A DNA stretch of 64,000 bases from Mucilaginibacter rubeus (lineage in GTDB: Bacteria; Bacteroidota; Bacteroidia; Sphingobacteriales; Sphingobacteriaceae), in contig NZ_BMKD01000005.1 in NCBI RefSeq assembly GCF_014643835.1, positions 433,204 through 497,203 on the forward strand. The letters are read 5' to 3'. Positions within the stretch are counted from its first letter, which is position 1, and every line of letters begins with the position of its first letter. A model generated the notes under the pieces. The model saw only the letters and a program-made list of their open reading frames with translations, made no database searches and was not told the origin of the DNA. Below are positions 9,026 through 18,707 of this stretch, one piece after another. The position numbers and the translations under genes are program-made.

Positions 9026-10018
9026 CTATAATCCAAGCTGCGCCGAAATTTCAAGCATGCGCTCAATCGGTTTTACTGCTTTTTCAATGATATGCTGTGG
9101 TACAGTTACCTCAGGCGTTTCATTTTTCAAACACAGGTATAACTTTTCCAGTGTGTTACGCTTCATATGCGGGCAATCGTTGCATGCGCAGTTGTTATTT
9201 GGTGGCGCCGGGATAAATATTTTATCCGGGTTTTCCTTTTGCATCTGGTGTAAAATGCCCGATTCCGTCGCTACAATAAATTCCTTGTCCTGGTGGCTGC
9301 CGGCATATTTTAAAATTCCGGTTGTTGAACCAACATAATCGGCCATTTCCAGTATAACATCCTCACATTCAGGATGTGCCAACAGCTTTGCACCCGGGTG
9401 ACGTTCCTTTAGTTTGGTGATCTTTTCTCTCGAAAATATCTCATGAACCATACAGGCCCCATTCCACAATACCAGGTCGCGGCCGGTTTTTTTGGCTACG
9501 TACGCGCCAAGGTTTTTATCAGGTCCGAAAATGATCTTCTGATCCTTCGGTAAGCTCTCTACAATCTGCACAGCGTTGCTTGATGTACAAACAATGTCGG
9601 TTAAAGCTTTCAATTCAGCCGTACAGTTTACATAAGTGATCACCAGGTGATCGGGATAGTTTTCCTTAAACTTTTTGAACAAGTGTGGCGGACAACTATC
9701 TGCTAATGAACAACCTGCCTTCATATCCGGCAGTAAAACCTTCTTGGTTGGCGACAGGATCTTGGCAGTTTCGGCCATGAAATGTACACCTGCAAAAACA
9801 ATGATATCGGCATCCGTTTTGGCGGCTTGTTGAGATAATCCTAAACTATCGCCAATGTAATCGGCAATATCCTGGATATCGCCATCCTGGTAATAGTGCG
9901 CCAGGATCACCGCATTTTTTTGCTTTTTTAATTTTTCAATTTCCGCGAAAAGATCAAGCGTCGGATCAATTTCTTCATCCACGTATCCTTTCAGATTTAT
10001 TTCTTCGAAGGTATTCAT
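9026..10018 (-). CDS. nadA: Quinolinate synthase
   Basis: About 330 aa, NadA type. It condenses iminoaspartate (from NadB) with dihydroxyacetone phosphate to quinolinate, using a [4Fe-4S] cluster in the cytoplasm. Family motifs: [19 protein letters not shown] near the N-terminus, [20 protein letters not shown] and [10 protein letters not shown], which supply the cluster cysteines. I chose the ATG that gives [11 protein letters not shown]; the codon two positions further upstream is GTG. nadA is divergent from nadB across 400 bp, so the pair could be co-regulated from that shared region. Confidence 0.96.
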   Translation of the reverse strand: MNTFEEINLKGYVDEEIDPTLDLFAEIEKLKKQKNAVILAHYYQDGDIQDIADYIGDSLGLSQQAAKTDADIIVFAGVHFMAETAKILSPTKKVLLPDMKAGCSLADSCPPHLFKKFKENYPDHLVITYVNCTAELKALTDIVCTSSNAVQIVESLPKDQKIIFGPDKNLGAYVAKKTGRDLVLWNGACMVHEIFSREKITKLKERHPGAKLLAHPECEDVILEMADYVGSTTGILKYAGSHQDKEFIVATESGILHQMQKENPDKIFIPAPPNNNCACNDCPHMKRNTLEKLYLCLKNETPEVTVPQHIIEKAVKPIERMLEISAQLGL

Positions 10019-10425
10019 TTCCACAATTCAATTAATAACAACTAATTTTTAAATTAAAAAGAACTATTGTTTATTAGGGTGTTGGTAATGTGCAAAATTC
10101 GGAGTAATTTTTGTTTTAAAAGTTAGTTTTCACAATTTATTAACACTTATACACATTTTTCCACTAAAAATAGCGCTGATTTTTAGATAGGTATGACAAT
10201 CAATTTTTATTTAAAAAAGTTTTATGTTAATATTTTCAGGGTTGACAAAATGTTAGCTTTATGACTAAAGTGTCGTAAAAGTCGCTCAAAAAATATTGAT
10301 ATTCGGCGTGAGAAAGGGAGTTATACACACTGTAAACTATTTTTCACTTTTTGTTTACATAAACTTAACAGGTTATACAGCTGTTATTAACATTAGTACT
10401 ACTTTTACACACATTCATCTAAAAT
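10019..10425. other. AT-rich nadA-nadB divergent region; candidate replication origin
   Basis: About 400 bp, AT-rich, without a gene. It contains two exact copies of TTATACACA (10147-10155 and 10321-10329), a match to the DnaA-box consensus TTATnCACA, plus looser relatives (TTTTCCAC at about 10157, GGTTATACAG at 10371, TTTTACACA at about 10403). Together with boxes on the other side of nadA and parS-like sites about 6 kb to the right, this could be part of oriC. The promoters of nadA and nadB are also expected here. The oriC reading is inference and needs a GC-skew check. Confidence 0.4.
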
Positions 10426-12018
10426 ATGACCCGAAATGTTGATTTCCTTGTAGTGGGTTCAGGGATAGCCGGATTAAGTTTTGCGCTCAAAGCCGCGAAG
10501 CATGGTAAGGTACTGATAGTTACAAAATCTAACGAAGACGAATCCAACACCAAATATGCCCAGGGGGGCGTTGCGGTGGTTGTGGATAAAAAAGAAGATT
10601 CTTTTGAAAAGCATATCCAGGATACCTTAATAAGTGGCGATGGGCTTTGTGACCGCGAAGTTGTTGAAGCAGTTGTTAAAGAAGGGCCCGAGCGCATCAA
10701 TGAAATTATTGATTACGGAACTAATTTCGATAAGACAAACGAGGGTGTTTATGACCTGGCTAAAGAGGGGGGGCACTCCGAGTTTCGTGTGTTACATTAC
10801 AAAGATGTAACTGGCTGGGAGATAGAGCGTTCACTTTTAGAGGAAATTCATAAAAACCCTAATATTGAGATACTTACACATTATTTTGCGGTTGATTTAA
10901 TTACGCAGCACCATTTGGGCGAGCTGGTAGGTAAATCAAGTACTGATATTACCTGTTTCGGGATTTACGCTTTTAATACCGAAACCAAGATCGTCGAGAA
11001 GATCTTATCTAAAGTTACGGTAATGGCTGCTGGTGGCGCCGGACATATTTATGCTGTTACCACAAATCCAACCATCGCCACCGGTGATGGCATTGCTATG
11101 GTTTATCGTGCAAAAGGTAAGGTACGTAATATGGAGTTCATGCAATTCCATCCAACAGCTTTGTATAATCCCGGCGAGTATCCTTCTTTTCTCATATCCG
11201 AAGCTGTACGCGGTTTTGGCGGCGTGTTAAAGCGCACTAATGGCGAGGAGTTTATGCACGAATACGATGAGCGTAAATCCTTAGCACCCCGTGATATAAC
11301 GGCAAGGGCTATTGATGCCGAGATCAAAAAATCGGGCGAAGACTTTGTTTATTTAGATGTAAGGCACCGAAGCAAGAAAGATATCCTGAACCATTTTCCT
11401 AATATTTATGCTAAATGCCTGGAGATTGGTATCGACATGACTAAAGATATGATCCCTGTTGCGCCGGCCTGTCATTATATGTGCGGCGGTATTATGGTTG
11501 ATCATGTTGGGCAATCGTCTATATTAAGGTTGTATGCCTGCGGCGAATGTTCATCAACAGGCCTGCATGGTGCTAATCGCCTGGCTTCAAATTCTTTATT
11601 AGAGGCGTTGGTTTTTGCCCACAGGATCTACGAGGACGCAATTAAGAATTTCGAAAATAATGTAATACCCGATAATATCCCGGATTGGGATGAGAAGGGC
11701 GTGCAGCTGTCAAACGAAGACATCCTGGTTACCCACAACGTACGCGAAATGCAGAAGCTGATGAATGACTACGTAGGTATCGTTCGTTCGGATTTCAGAC
11801 TCGATAGGGCTCTGCGGAGGTTAAAATTATTATACGAAGAGACTGAAGATTTCTACAAGAAAACTAAACTATCGGTTAAACTTTGCGAGCTGCGTAACCT
11901 GATCCAGGTATCGTTTATTGTCGTAAAATCGGCTATGTTGCGTAAAGAAAGCAGGGGATTACATTATACTACTGATTATCCTGAGCATGCTGAGCAGGTG
12001 CAGGATACGGTGTTTTAG
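10426..12018 (+). CDS. nadB: L-aspartate oxidase
   Basis: 530 aa, a normal NadB length. It oxidises L-aspartate to iminoaspartate with FAD, feeding NadA for NAD synthesis. Seen: the N-terminal dinucleotide fold LVVGSGIAGLSFALKAA, the conserved NTKYAQGGVAVV, HFHPTAL-type substrate segment (MQFHPTALYNPGE), APACHYMCGGIMVD and the FAD-capping stretch GECSSTGLHGANRLASNSL. The C-terminal helical domain of the succinate dehydrogenase flavoprotein family is complete. The start is the first ATG, 8 codons before the Rossmann motif, as usual. Confidence 0.96.
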   Translation: MTRNVDFLVVGSGIAGLSFALKAAKHGKVLIVTKSNEDESNTKYAQGGVAVVVDKKEDSFEKHIQDTLISGDGLCDREVVEAVVKEGPERINEIIDYGTNFDKTNEGVYDLAKEGGHSEFRVLHYKDVTGWEIERSLLEEIHKNPNIEILTHYFAVDLITQHHLGELVGKSSTDITCFGIYAFNTETKIVEKILSKVTVMAAGGAGHIYAVTTNPTIATGDGIAMVYRAKGKVRNMEFMQFHPTALYNPGEYPSFLISEAVRGFGGVLKRTNGEEFMHEYDERKSLAPRDITARAIDAEIKKSGEDFVYLDVRHRSKKDILNHFPNIYAKCLEIGIDMTKDMIPVAPACHYMCGGIMVDHVGQSSILRLYACGECSSTGLHGANRLASNSLLEALVFAHRIYEDAIKNFENNVIPDNIPDWDEKGVQLSNEDILVTHNVREMQKLMNDYVGIVRSDFRLDRALRRLKLLYEETEDFYKKTKLSVKLCELRNLIQVSFIVVKSAMLRKESRGLHYTTDYPEHAEQVQDTVF

Positions 12019-12028
12019 TATAAAATAT

Positions 12029-12122
12029 GTCATTGCGAGCGTAGCGTGGCAATCTCGTAGTCAATGCATATTCGACAAGCATAGCTACGAGATTGCTTCG
12101 TCGTTCCTCCTCGCAATGACAT
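12029..12122. repeat. Palindromic intergenic repeat, TGTCATTGCGAG type
   Basis: Long imperfect palindrome directly after nadB. Outer arms TGTCATTGCGAG (12029-12040) and CTCGCAATGACA; inner arms GCAATCTCGTAG and CTACGAGATTGC around a loop of about 25 nt. It can fold on either strand and may also serve as a transcription terminator. I recall similar elements as dispersed repeats in Bacteroidota genomes. Confidence 0.75.
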
Positions 12123-12144
12123 GAAAAAGAGCCTTTAGTGAGTG

Positions 12145-12217
12145 AGCGAAAAACGGGATTCGAACCCGCGGCCTTCAGTTTGGGAAACTGACGCTCTACC
12201 GACTGAGCTATTTTCGC
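12145..12217 (-). tRNA. tRNA-Gly (anticodon CCC)
   Basis: A 73-nt cloverleaf on the minus strand. Acceptor GCGAAAA pairs with TTTTCGC, discriminator T; D arm GCTC/GAGC; anticodon stem TCAGT/ACTGA with loop TTCCCAA, so anticodon CCC; T arm GCGGG/CCCGT with loop TTCGAAT. The 3' CCA is not encoded. All canonical positions are present. Confidence 0.95.
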
Positions 12218-12291
12218 TTATTTATAATCAAACATAAATAAAATTATTCAAATCACTAATCCATTAAATCAATAATTCACTAATTAAAGAT

Positions 12292-12804
12292 ATGCCAGTA
12301 ATACTGCCCATAAAAGATAAAAGCCCGGTTTGGGGTAAGGATTGTTTTATTGCCGAAAACTGCACTATAGTAGGGGATGTAGTGATGGGTGATAATTGCT
12401 CGGTATGGTTTAACGCGGTGATCCGTGGTGATGTGCATTATATCAAGATTGGAAATAATACCAATATCCAGGATGGTGCAGTAATTCATGCCACTTATTT
12501 AAAAGCGCCAACTAATATAGGTAATCATGTTTCTATTGGGCATAACGCGCTTGTACACGGCTGTACTTTACATGATCATACGTTGGTAGGCATGGGCGCT
12601 ATTGTGATGGATCATGCGGTTGTAAATGAGTTTGTGATCATTGCTGCAGGCGCTGTAGTGCTGGAAAACACCGTTTGCGAATCTGGCTATCTGTATGCCG
12701 GCATCCCTGCAAAAAAAATAAAGCCCCTTACTGATGAGCAAAGGGCTATGTTGAAGCAACTGCCTCAAAATTATATCATGTATTCGGGCTGGTTTAAGGA
12801 GTAA
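12292..12804 (+). CDS. Gamma-class carbonic anhydrase-like protein
   Basis: 170 aa. The protein is a left-handed beta-helix built from hexapeptide repeats (for example IVGDVVMGDNCSVWFNAVIRGD). The three zinc-binding histidines of the gamma carbonic anhydrase family fit H66, H84 and H89 (IHATYL and SIGHNALVHG). It belongs to the short YrdA/PaaY-like group, whose members bind metal as trimers but do not all have measurable anhydrase activity. The C-terminal helix (DEQRAMLKQLP) is typical. The 3' end overlaps the convergent gene by 11 nt. Confidence 0.9.
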   Translation: MPVILPIKDKSPVWGKDCFIAENCTIVGDVVMGDNCSVWFNAVIRGDVHYIKIGNNTNIQDGAVIHATYLKAPTNIGNHVSIGHNALVHGCTLHDHTLVGMGAIVMDHAVVNEFVIIAAGAVVLENTVCESGYLYAGIPAKKIKPLTDEQRAMLKQLPQNYIMYSGWFKE

Positions 12805-14434
12805 CCTTTTCTTTTGGAATAGTCACCGGTTCCTCCGCTTCCCAGTTTGGCCTCAGGGTGATGAGCTTTTCATTTAGCCAGATATTTTCGGGTTGTCGCT
12901 TCAACCTTACGTTCCCGCTATCCCATTTGCCGTTTTTATTTTCGTCGTAAATGATCCTAACATAGTATTTAGCGGCCAGGATCCCTTTATATACCAATGA
13001 GGTATTTTTGGTAATAGGGTCGCTTTGAATTAATTTTTTGTCTTCACTTAATAACTCAACCACATAGGCTTTGGCGGTATCAGGCACAGTTAACTTCACT
13101 GTAAGCTGGCTATAATTATCCAGCTTATTGATCTGGAATTTTTTAGACAGGCGTTTGTTTTTATCACCGTAAATATCCGTCAATGCACCTTCATTGAGTA
13201 TCAGCTCATATTTACTGGTTTCCCGCCATCGGTATTTTAAATTGAGCAGTTTATAGTTGCCTGTATCTTTTTGGATGGTGTAATCGCTTGTAGCTACAGA
13301 ATCTTCGTTTAAGGTAATTTGCGATTGGTCGAAGTTTTCGATAGGGATGCTTGCCGTGATCACCAAATTGCCGCCGGGTTTTAATTTACTGTCATTACCC
13401 ATGTTATAGCTTGTTGTTACAACACGTGTAAAGCTTTCATTTTTACGTTTAAGCTGATAGATGGTATCTATAGGCTTTCCTTTGTCAAATATGGCCACAC
13501 GCAGGGAGTCGAAGTTCATATTACGCAAATAAACAGATGCTGTATCTTTTGTACGTGAAAACGATACCTGTTTTCTATCATCCACATTGGCAGGATAAAT
13601 CACTTTAATGGCCGGCTGTGTTAGCCCTTTGTTAAATACCAATAATAGCTTACCATCAGTATCAAAGCGTTTTTCGGATACCCTGAATTTTTCAGGATCT
13701 TGCTTGAATAAGTTTAATTGGACGTTCGAAGTATCGGCCCGGAGATGAATTGGTTTTTTCAGGAAAGCGATCAGCTCTTCATCGCGGTTAAAAATTTTAT
13801 CGGGGCTTGCTTCTTTTAAGGCATAGATGCGATAGTCATCTTCCCTTAAATTATTCAAAGCGAAATTTCCTGACGAATCGGTGAGGGCAAAAATAGATGG
13901 CTTCTTTTTTCCGAAGAGTGTGTCCTGCTTCACCGGGAAAATAAATACCAGTACATCTTTCTCTTTTTCCTGGGTGAGGGTATTGGTTACCGTACCGCTG
14001 ATGCTCAGTGAATCGATGTGGCTGCCGGTAGAAAAAACATAAGTGAAATTTTTAAGGATGTTACTTTCATTCACATCTTGTATTGACTTTCCAAAGTTGA
14101 TAACGTAGGTAGTATTTTTTTGAAGGCTGTCTTTAAACTCAATTTTTAATTTTCTTTTGTTTGATGAATACTCGGGTGGCTTCTCCATGGCTGGGCTCAT
14201 GCTGATCTCCTGGTAAGCATTAGTGAGTTTGATGAATTCGTCAAATTCCAGGTCGATTTGTTTGGCAGCAAAATTCCGGGTTTTATTTCCGGGAATTGCC
14301 TTCACCAATTTGGGCGGGGTCTGGTCGCGCGGCCCTCCTTGCGGTGGTTGTTGGGCTGCGCATCCAAAAATGAACAAAACAATAAAAATCAGTATTGAAT
14401 TTTTGTAAAAAATAGCCGTTTTTGTGTTTAACAT
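12794..14434 (-). CDS. Ig-like domain outer-envelope lipoprotein
   Basis: 546 aa. The lipoprotein signal ends FIFGC with Cys25 as anchor, followed by a short AQQPPQGGPRD linker. About residues 35-135 form a Big_5-type Ig-like domain (KLVKAIPGNKTRNFAAKQID, later NTTYVINFGKSIQDVNE). Residues about 145-210 resemble a carboxypeptidase-regulatory-like beta domain (ALTDSSGNFALNNL), and the rest is beta-rich. It is conserved in Sphingobacteria next to core genes, probably surface or periplasmic, with unknown function. The C-terminus overlaps the carbonic anhydrase gene tail to tail. Confidence 0.8.
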   Translation of the reverse strand: MLNTKTAIFYKNSILIFIVLFIFGCAAQQPPQGGPRDQTPPKLVKAIPGNKTRNFAAKQIDLEFDEFIKLTNAYQEISMSPAMEKPPEYSSNKRKLKIEFKDSLQKNTTYVINFGKSIQDVNESNILKNFTYVFSTGSHIDSLSISGTVTNTLTQEKEKDVLVFIFPVKQDTLFGKKKPSIFALTDSSGNFALNNLREDDYRIYALKEASPDKIFNRDEELIAFLKKPIHLRADTSNVQLNLFKQDPEKFRVSEKRFDTDGKLLLVFNKGLTQPAIKVIYPANVDDRKQVSFSRTKDTASVYLRNMNFDSLRVAIFDKGKPIDTIYQLKRKNESFTRVVTTSYNMGNDSKLKPGGNLVITASIPIENFDQSQITLNEDSVATSDYTIQKDTGNYKLLNLKYRWRETSKYELILNEGALTDIYGDKNKRLSKKFQINKLDNYSQLTVKLTVPDTAKAYVVELLSEDKKLIQSDPITKNTSLVYKGILAAKYYVRIIYDENKNGKWDSGNVRLKRQPENIWLNEKLITLRPNWEAEEPVTIPKEKVTP

Positions 14435-14549
14435 AGTTTTTAGGCGATATAAGCGATTTTTATGTTTTTATGAGAAGTACTATTAAAAATTAAAAATAAT
14501 TGATTTTAAAGGACTTTTTATAATTAATTAATTATCAGTTATTTACGTT

Positions 14550-16412
14550 TTATCTCGATACATGAACCATCAAAACTGAAATATCGGAGGGTGAAACGCC
14601 CGATATTCGGGAAGCCTGGCCCAAAGTGCGTGGTTTTATCCTCATCAATTTTTCGCGTGCCTCTTTGGAGAGCGATACCAACGTGTGATAATCAAAATTT
14701 GGATTGATCTCGCGGTCTTCCATTTTTTTCATCCGGTCAACTATCTCCATCTCCTTGATGAAATAACTCTCATATTTGATTTTTATTTCAGCCTGCTCAA
14801 TAGTTTCTTTATCGTAGGCCGAAAGTAACTCGGCCAAAGGAGCGTCGGCTTTTTTAAGGTCATTAAAGGTTACCTGCGGGCGGCTCAACAAATTGAATAG
14901 TTTGGTGCTTTGCGCAAGCGGACTCGTACCCAACTCTTCCATCAGGGTGTTAACTGTTGATGGATCGATGGACTTGCTTTTGGTATAAGCCACAATATCA
15001 TCAGAGTTTTTTATCTTTTGATTTACTTTTTCCAAACGCTCATCACTAATCAATCCCAGTTCATGACCCATAGGAGAGAGCCTGATATCTGCATTATCCT
15101 GGCGTAATAAAAGTCTATGTTCAGCCCTTGAAGTGAACATGCGGTAAGGCTCTTCAGTACCTTTAGTTACCAGGTCATCTATCAAAACACCTATATATGA
15201 CTCTGCTCTTTTCAGGATCAATTCATGTTTATCGTTAATTTTTTGGTGCGCATTGATCCCTGCAATGAAACCTTGAGACGCTGCTTCTTCGTAACCGGTA
15301 GTGCCATTGATTTGGCCGGCGAAGTACAGGTTGCTGATCTGTTTAGTTTCTAAGGTTAAACCTAATTGTGTAGGAGGGAAGAAATCGTACTCAATAGCAT
15401 AACCCGGCCTGAACATTTTAGCGTTCTCAAAACCCGGAATCTTGGTGAGTGCTTTGTATTGTACATCCTCAGGTAAGGAGGTGGAGAAACCATTTACGTA
15501 GATCTCAACAGTATTTAAACCTTCCGGTTCAACAAAAATCTGGTGGCGATCGCGCTCAGCAAACCTGTTAATTTTATCTTCAATTGAAGGGCAATAGCGT
15601 GGACCTAAACCTTTGATTCGACCTGTAAACATGGGTGATCTTTCAAAGCCTTCTTTCAAGGTTTCGTGTACATTGGTATTGGTATAGGTAATCCAGCAGC
15701 AGCGTTGTTCTTCTATAAATGGTACGTCGGTAAAGGAAAATTTGCCTCTTACGGGATCGCCCCATTGCTCTTCCATCAAGCTATAGTTTAAACTGCGACC
15801 GTCAACACGGGGTGGGGTACCGGTCTTCATTCTACCTGCTTCAAAGCCTAATTCAACCAATTGCTCGGTTAAACCTGTAGCTGCTTTTTCACCTGTACGG
15901 CCTCCGCCAAATCTTTTTTCGCCAATATGGATCACACCATTCAGGAAGGTTCCGTTAGTTAATACAACGGCATCCGCTTCAATTTCGATACCGATAGAGG
16001 TACGAACACCTGCTACGGTATTATTTTTTACCAGCAGAGAGGTAACTGTGTCTTGCCAAAAATCAACGTTAGGGGTGCGTTCTAATGATAAACGCCACTC
16101 TTCGGCAAAGCGCATACGGTCGCTTTGAGCACGCGGGCTCCACATTGCGGGGCCTTTTGATTGATTAAGCATCCTGAACTGGATAGATGTTTTATCCGTT
16201 ATAATGCCCGAATATCCACCCAAAGCATCTATCTCCCGCACTATTTGTCCCTTAGCAACACCACCCATGGCAGGGTTACAACTCATCTGTGCAATGGTAC
16301 CCATATTCATGGTGATCAGCAAAACTGATGAACCCAAATTAGCAGCGGCAGCAGCAGCTTCACAGCCTGCGTGCCCGGCACCTACCACTATTACATTATA
16401 TTTCTTAAACAT
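14550..16412 (-). CDS. mnmG: tRNA uridine-5-carboxymethylaminomethyl modification enzyme MnmG (GidA)
   Basis: 620 aa, full length. With MnmE it makes the cmnm5 modification at wobble U34 of several tRNAs, using FAD, NADH and methylene-tetrahydrofolate. Seen: Rossmann motif [19 protein letters not shown], the GidA signature region [32 protein letters not shown], and the C-terminal helical domain for MnmE/tRNA binding ([17 protein letters not shown]). The gene has an exact AGGAGG Shine-Dalgarno (complement of 16418-16423) five bases before the ATG. Its upstream region carries parS-like palindromes; mnmG is close to oriC in many bacteria. Confidence 0.97.
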   Translation of the reverse strand: MFKKYNVIVVGAGHAGCEAAAAAANLGSSVLLITMNMGTIAQMSCNPAMGGVAKGQIVREIDALGGYSGIITDKTSIQFRMLNQSKGPAMWSPRAQSDRMRFAEEWRLSLERTPNVDFWQDTVTSLLVKNNTVAGVRTSIGIEIEADAVVLTNGTFLNGVIHIGEKRFGGGRTGEKAATGLTEQLVELGFEAGRMKTGTPPRVDGRSLNYSLMEEQWGDPVRGKFSFTDVPFIEEQRCCWITYTNTNVHETLKEGFERSPMFTGRIKGLGPRYCPSIEDKINRFAERDRHQIFVEPEGLNTVEIYVNGFSTSLPEDVQYKALTKIPGFENAKMFRPGYAIEYDFFPPTQLGLTLETKQISNLYFAGQINGTTGYEEAASQGFIAGINAHQKINDKHELILKRAESYIGVLIDDLVTKGTEEPYRMFTSRAEHRLLLRQDNADIRLSPMGHELGLISDERLEKVNQKIKNSDDIVAYTKSKSIDPSTVNTLMEELGTSPLAQSTKLFNLLSRPQVTFNDLKKADAPLAELLSAYDKETIEQAEIKIKYESYFIKEMEIVDRMKKMEDREINPNFDYHTLVSLSKEAREKLMRIKPRTLGQASRISGVSPSDISVLMVHVSR

Positions 16413-16497
16413 TTTATCCTCCTTGTTCCACTTTTGGTAAGTCTTGAGTTGCAGGTTTTAAGTCTTATGTTGACTTAATGGTACTTCAATTCAAGTT

Positions 16498-16513
16498 TGT
16501 TCCACGTGGAACT
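16498..16513. other. parS-like ParB binding site 1
   Basis: TGTTCCACGTGGAACT. The 14-bp core GTTCCACGTGGAAC is a perfect palindrome and equals the core of chromosomal parS sites described in Pseudomonas; it differs little from the B. subtilis consensus. It lies in the non-coding stretch 86 bp upstream of the mnmG start. The function is inferred from the exact motif and from a second copy 108 bp away. Confidence 0.8.
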
Positions 16514-16596
16514 TTAATTTTATTTACGTTGATTTTCTCGTTGGTACTTTCAACTTACTGTTTAGAATTTCAGACTTAACTGCAAAATTACCTCAA

Positions 16597-16842
16597 TTAA
16601 ACAGATGTTCCACGTGGAACCCTGAATAATGATATTAAAGCTACAAACCCCCAAACGCCCTCTAACACCACAAAAGGGTAGAAATTTACCATATATGATG
16701 CATAGCAACAGGTGCCTGCGCCAATAAGGTTTAAAAGGCTGTAAAGCTTGCTTTCGGTAGGTAGTTTCTTAGTTAAATTTAACAGAAATGCTATTAAAAG
16801 TATAATTACTCCTATTGATGCTATAATATCCGATGCCTTCAT
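16597..16842 (-). CDS. CBU_0592-like small membrane protein
   Basis: 81 aa from the ATG of MKASDIIASIGVIILLIAF. Two to three membrane segments (about residues 5-22, 33-51 and 53-72) fit the CBU_0592 family of unknown function. The start shares its A with the stop of the upstream ABC-F gene (TAATG), so it is probably translated by coupling; a reading 11 codons longer would overlap the ABC-F gene and lacks family resemblance. Its last codons (encoding RVPRGTSV) contain the second parS-like palindrome, so the DNA there has two jobs. Confidence 0.75.
   Translation of the reverse strand: MKASDIIASIGVIILLIAFLLNLTKKLPTESKLYSLLNLIGAGTCCYASYMVNFYPFVVLEGVWGFVALISLFRVPRGTSV
16606..16621. other. parS-like ParB binding site 2
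   Basis: TGTTCCACGTGGAACC, the same 14-bp palindromic core as the site at 16498. It lies inside the last codons of the CBU_0592-like gene. Two such 14-bp palindromes within 125 bp are very unlikely by chance. Confidence 0.8.
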
Positions 16843-18707
16843 TATCCTTCGTTTAGCTCGGTTAATTCCATCCAACGGGCGCTTTTATCGTCCAGTTGCT
16901 TGTTTAAAACCTCTATTTGCTTTAATAAATCATCAAGCTTTTTAGGGTCGATGCCCGAAGCGTTCAGTTGTTCGTTTTTATCTTTTATACTTGCCTCAAT
17001 GGCGTTGATCTCATCTTCAATGTTTTCTAATTCTTTGGCTTCTTTATAGCTTAACTTGCTCTTTTTAGCTGCAGGTGCTTGTGTTTGCACTACAGCAGCA
17101 GGTTTTTTAGCTTGTTGTTTGGCTTCTTCCAGTTCAAGCCTGTACGATGAGTAGTTTCCATTAAAGATGCGCACGTGACCTTTTTCTTCCATGATGAAAA
17201 GCTGGTCGGTAAGCTTATCCAGCAAATACCTGTCGTGCGATACCATCATCAATACACCTCCGTAGTTGGTTAAAAACTCTTCCAATACATTTAAAGTGTC
17301 GATATCCAAATCATTGGTGGGCTCATCCAGTATCAGAAAGTTCGGGTTCTTCATCAGGATGCTCATTAGCTGCAAGCGTTTCTTTTCACCACCGCTTAGT
17401 TTGGATATAAAACCATACTGTTTGGCAGGAGGGAAGAGAAACAAGGTAAGCAAAGCAGAGGCTGAAATGGTTTTGCCATCGGCCATGGTAATAAATTCTG
17501 CAACGTTCTTTACAATATCAATTACGCGTTCGTCTTCCTTAAAAGTAATGCCTGCCTGATGGAAATAACCTATTACAGTTGTTTCTCCTTTTACTACAGT
17601 GCCTTTATCGGGTTGTAAAGCGCCTGTGATGATATTTAAAAGGGTTGATTTCCCGCTGCCGTTTTTTCCGGCTAAACCAATTCTGTCGCCCTTTTTAAAT
17701 ATATAACTGAAATTATTGATATAAGTGTTACCGTTGAATGATTTATACAGGTGATCCATTTCCATGATCTTATTACCCTGGCGCGCTGTTTTAACGCTTA
17801 ATTCAACTTTATCCCGGATACCACCATTCTTGGTCTTTTCTTCCAGGTCATAATACGCATCGATGCGGGCTTTTGATTTAGTACCACGGGCCTGGGGCTG
17901 GCGGCGCATCCATTCAAGCTCTTTCCTTAACAGGTTGGAGTTTTTTTGAAATGCGGCTTCGTCCGCTGCTTCTCGTTCAGCTTTCTTTTCAAGGTAATAA
18001 CCATAACTTCCGTTGTAAGGTTGAATCTTTCCTCTGTCAATCTCTAAAATCTCGTTACATACGTTATCCAGGAAATACCTGTCGTGCGTAACCATCAATA
18101 TGGTTTTGTTGCCTTCGGTCAGTAATTTCTCCAGCCATTCTATCGTATCAATATCCAGGTGGTTGGTAGGCTCATCCAGTATATAAACTTCCGGATCTTC
18201 AATAAGTAGCTTAGCTAAGGCCAAACGTTTCTTTTGCCCGCCCGATAGGGTAGTGATATGCTGATTGAGGTGGTGGATATCTAACCGGCCTAAAATAGTT
18301 TTGATCTTGTACTCATACTCCCAGGCATCAACCTCGCTCATCTCTTCCATTACCTTTTCAATGGCCTTGGTATTTTCCGGGTCGTTCTCCATCAGTTCCT
18401 CATACCTGCGGATGAGCTGCTGCTGCACATCATCGGCATGAAATATATAATCGCTGATAGTAACCGCGTTTTTAAAGTTTGGGTCCTGCTCCAGGTAACC
18501 CATGTTAAGGTCGCGGGCTTGCACCACTTTACCCTCGGTAGGTTTTATAGTACCGCCCAATATTTTTAGAAGGGTAGATTTGCCGGCACCATTAACGCCT
18601 ACAAGCGCAACCTTACGGCCGCGGTTAATACCTATGGTTACATTTTTAAATAACCAGTTGTCATGAAATTGATGGCCAAGGTTCTCGGCAGAAAGATAAG
18701 TACTCAC
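16842..18707 (-). CDS. ABC-F family ATPase (Uup/EttA-like)
   Basis: 621 aa with two ABC domains and no membrane part. Domain 1 has GVNGAGKSTLL, LSGGQKKRLALAKLL and ILDEPTNHLDID; domain 2 has GKNGSGKSTLLN, LSGGEKKRLQLMSIL and ILDEPTNDLDID. A linker of about 80 residues (around WMRRQPQARGTKSKARIDAY) and a C-terminal coiled coil (about 535-615) match the Uup-like subgroup. ABC-F proteins act on the ribosome at the E site or in DNA/ribosome quality control rather than in transport. The gene overlaps its neighbours on both sides by 1-4 nt, making a three-gene operon. Confidence 0.93.
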   Translation of the reverse strand: MSTYLSAENLGHQFHDNWLFKNVTIGINRGRKVALVGVNGAGKSTLLKILGGTIKPTEGKVVQARDLNMGYLEQDPNFKNAVTISDYIFHADDVQQQLIRRYEELMENDPENTKAIEKVMEEMSEVDAWEYEYKIKTILGRLDIHHLNQHITTLSGGQKKRLALAKLLIEDPEVYILDEPTNHLDIDTIEWLEKLLTEGNKTILMVTHDRYFLDNVCNEILEIDRGKIQPYNGSYGYYLEKKAEREAADEAAFQKNSNLLRKELEWMRRQPQARGTKSKARIDAYYDLEEKTKNGGIRDKVELSVKTARQGNKIMEMDHLYKSFNGNTYINNFSYIFKKGDRIGLAGKNGSGKSTLLNIITGALQPDKGTVVKGETTVIGYFHQAGITFKEDERVIDIVKNVAEFITMADGKTISASALLTLFLFPPAKQYGFISKLSGGEKKRLQLMSILMKNPNFLILDEPTNDLDIDTLNVLEEFLTNYGGVLMMVSHDRYLLDKLTDQLFIMEEKGHVRIFNGNYSSYRLELEEAKQQAKKPAAVVQTQAPAAKKSKLSYKEAKELENIEDEINAIEASIKDKNEQLNASGIDPKKLDDLLKQIEVLNKQLDDKSARWMELTELNEG

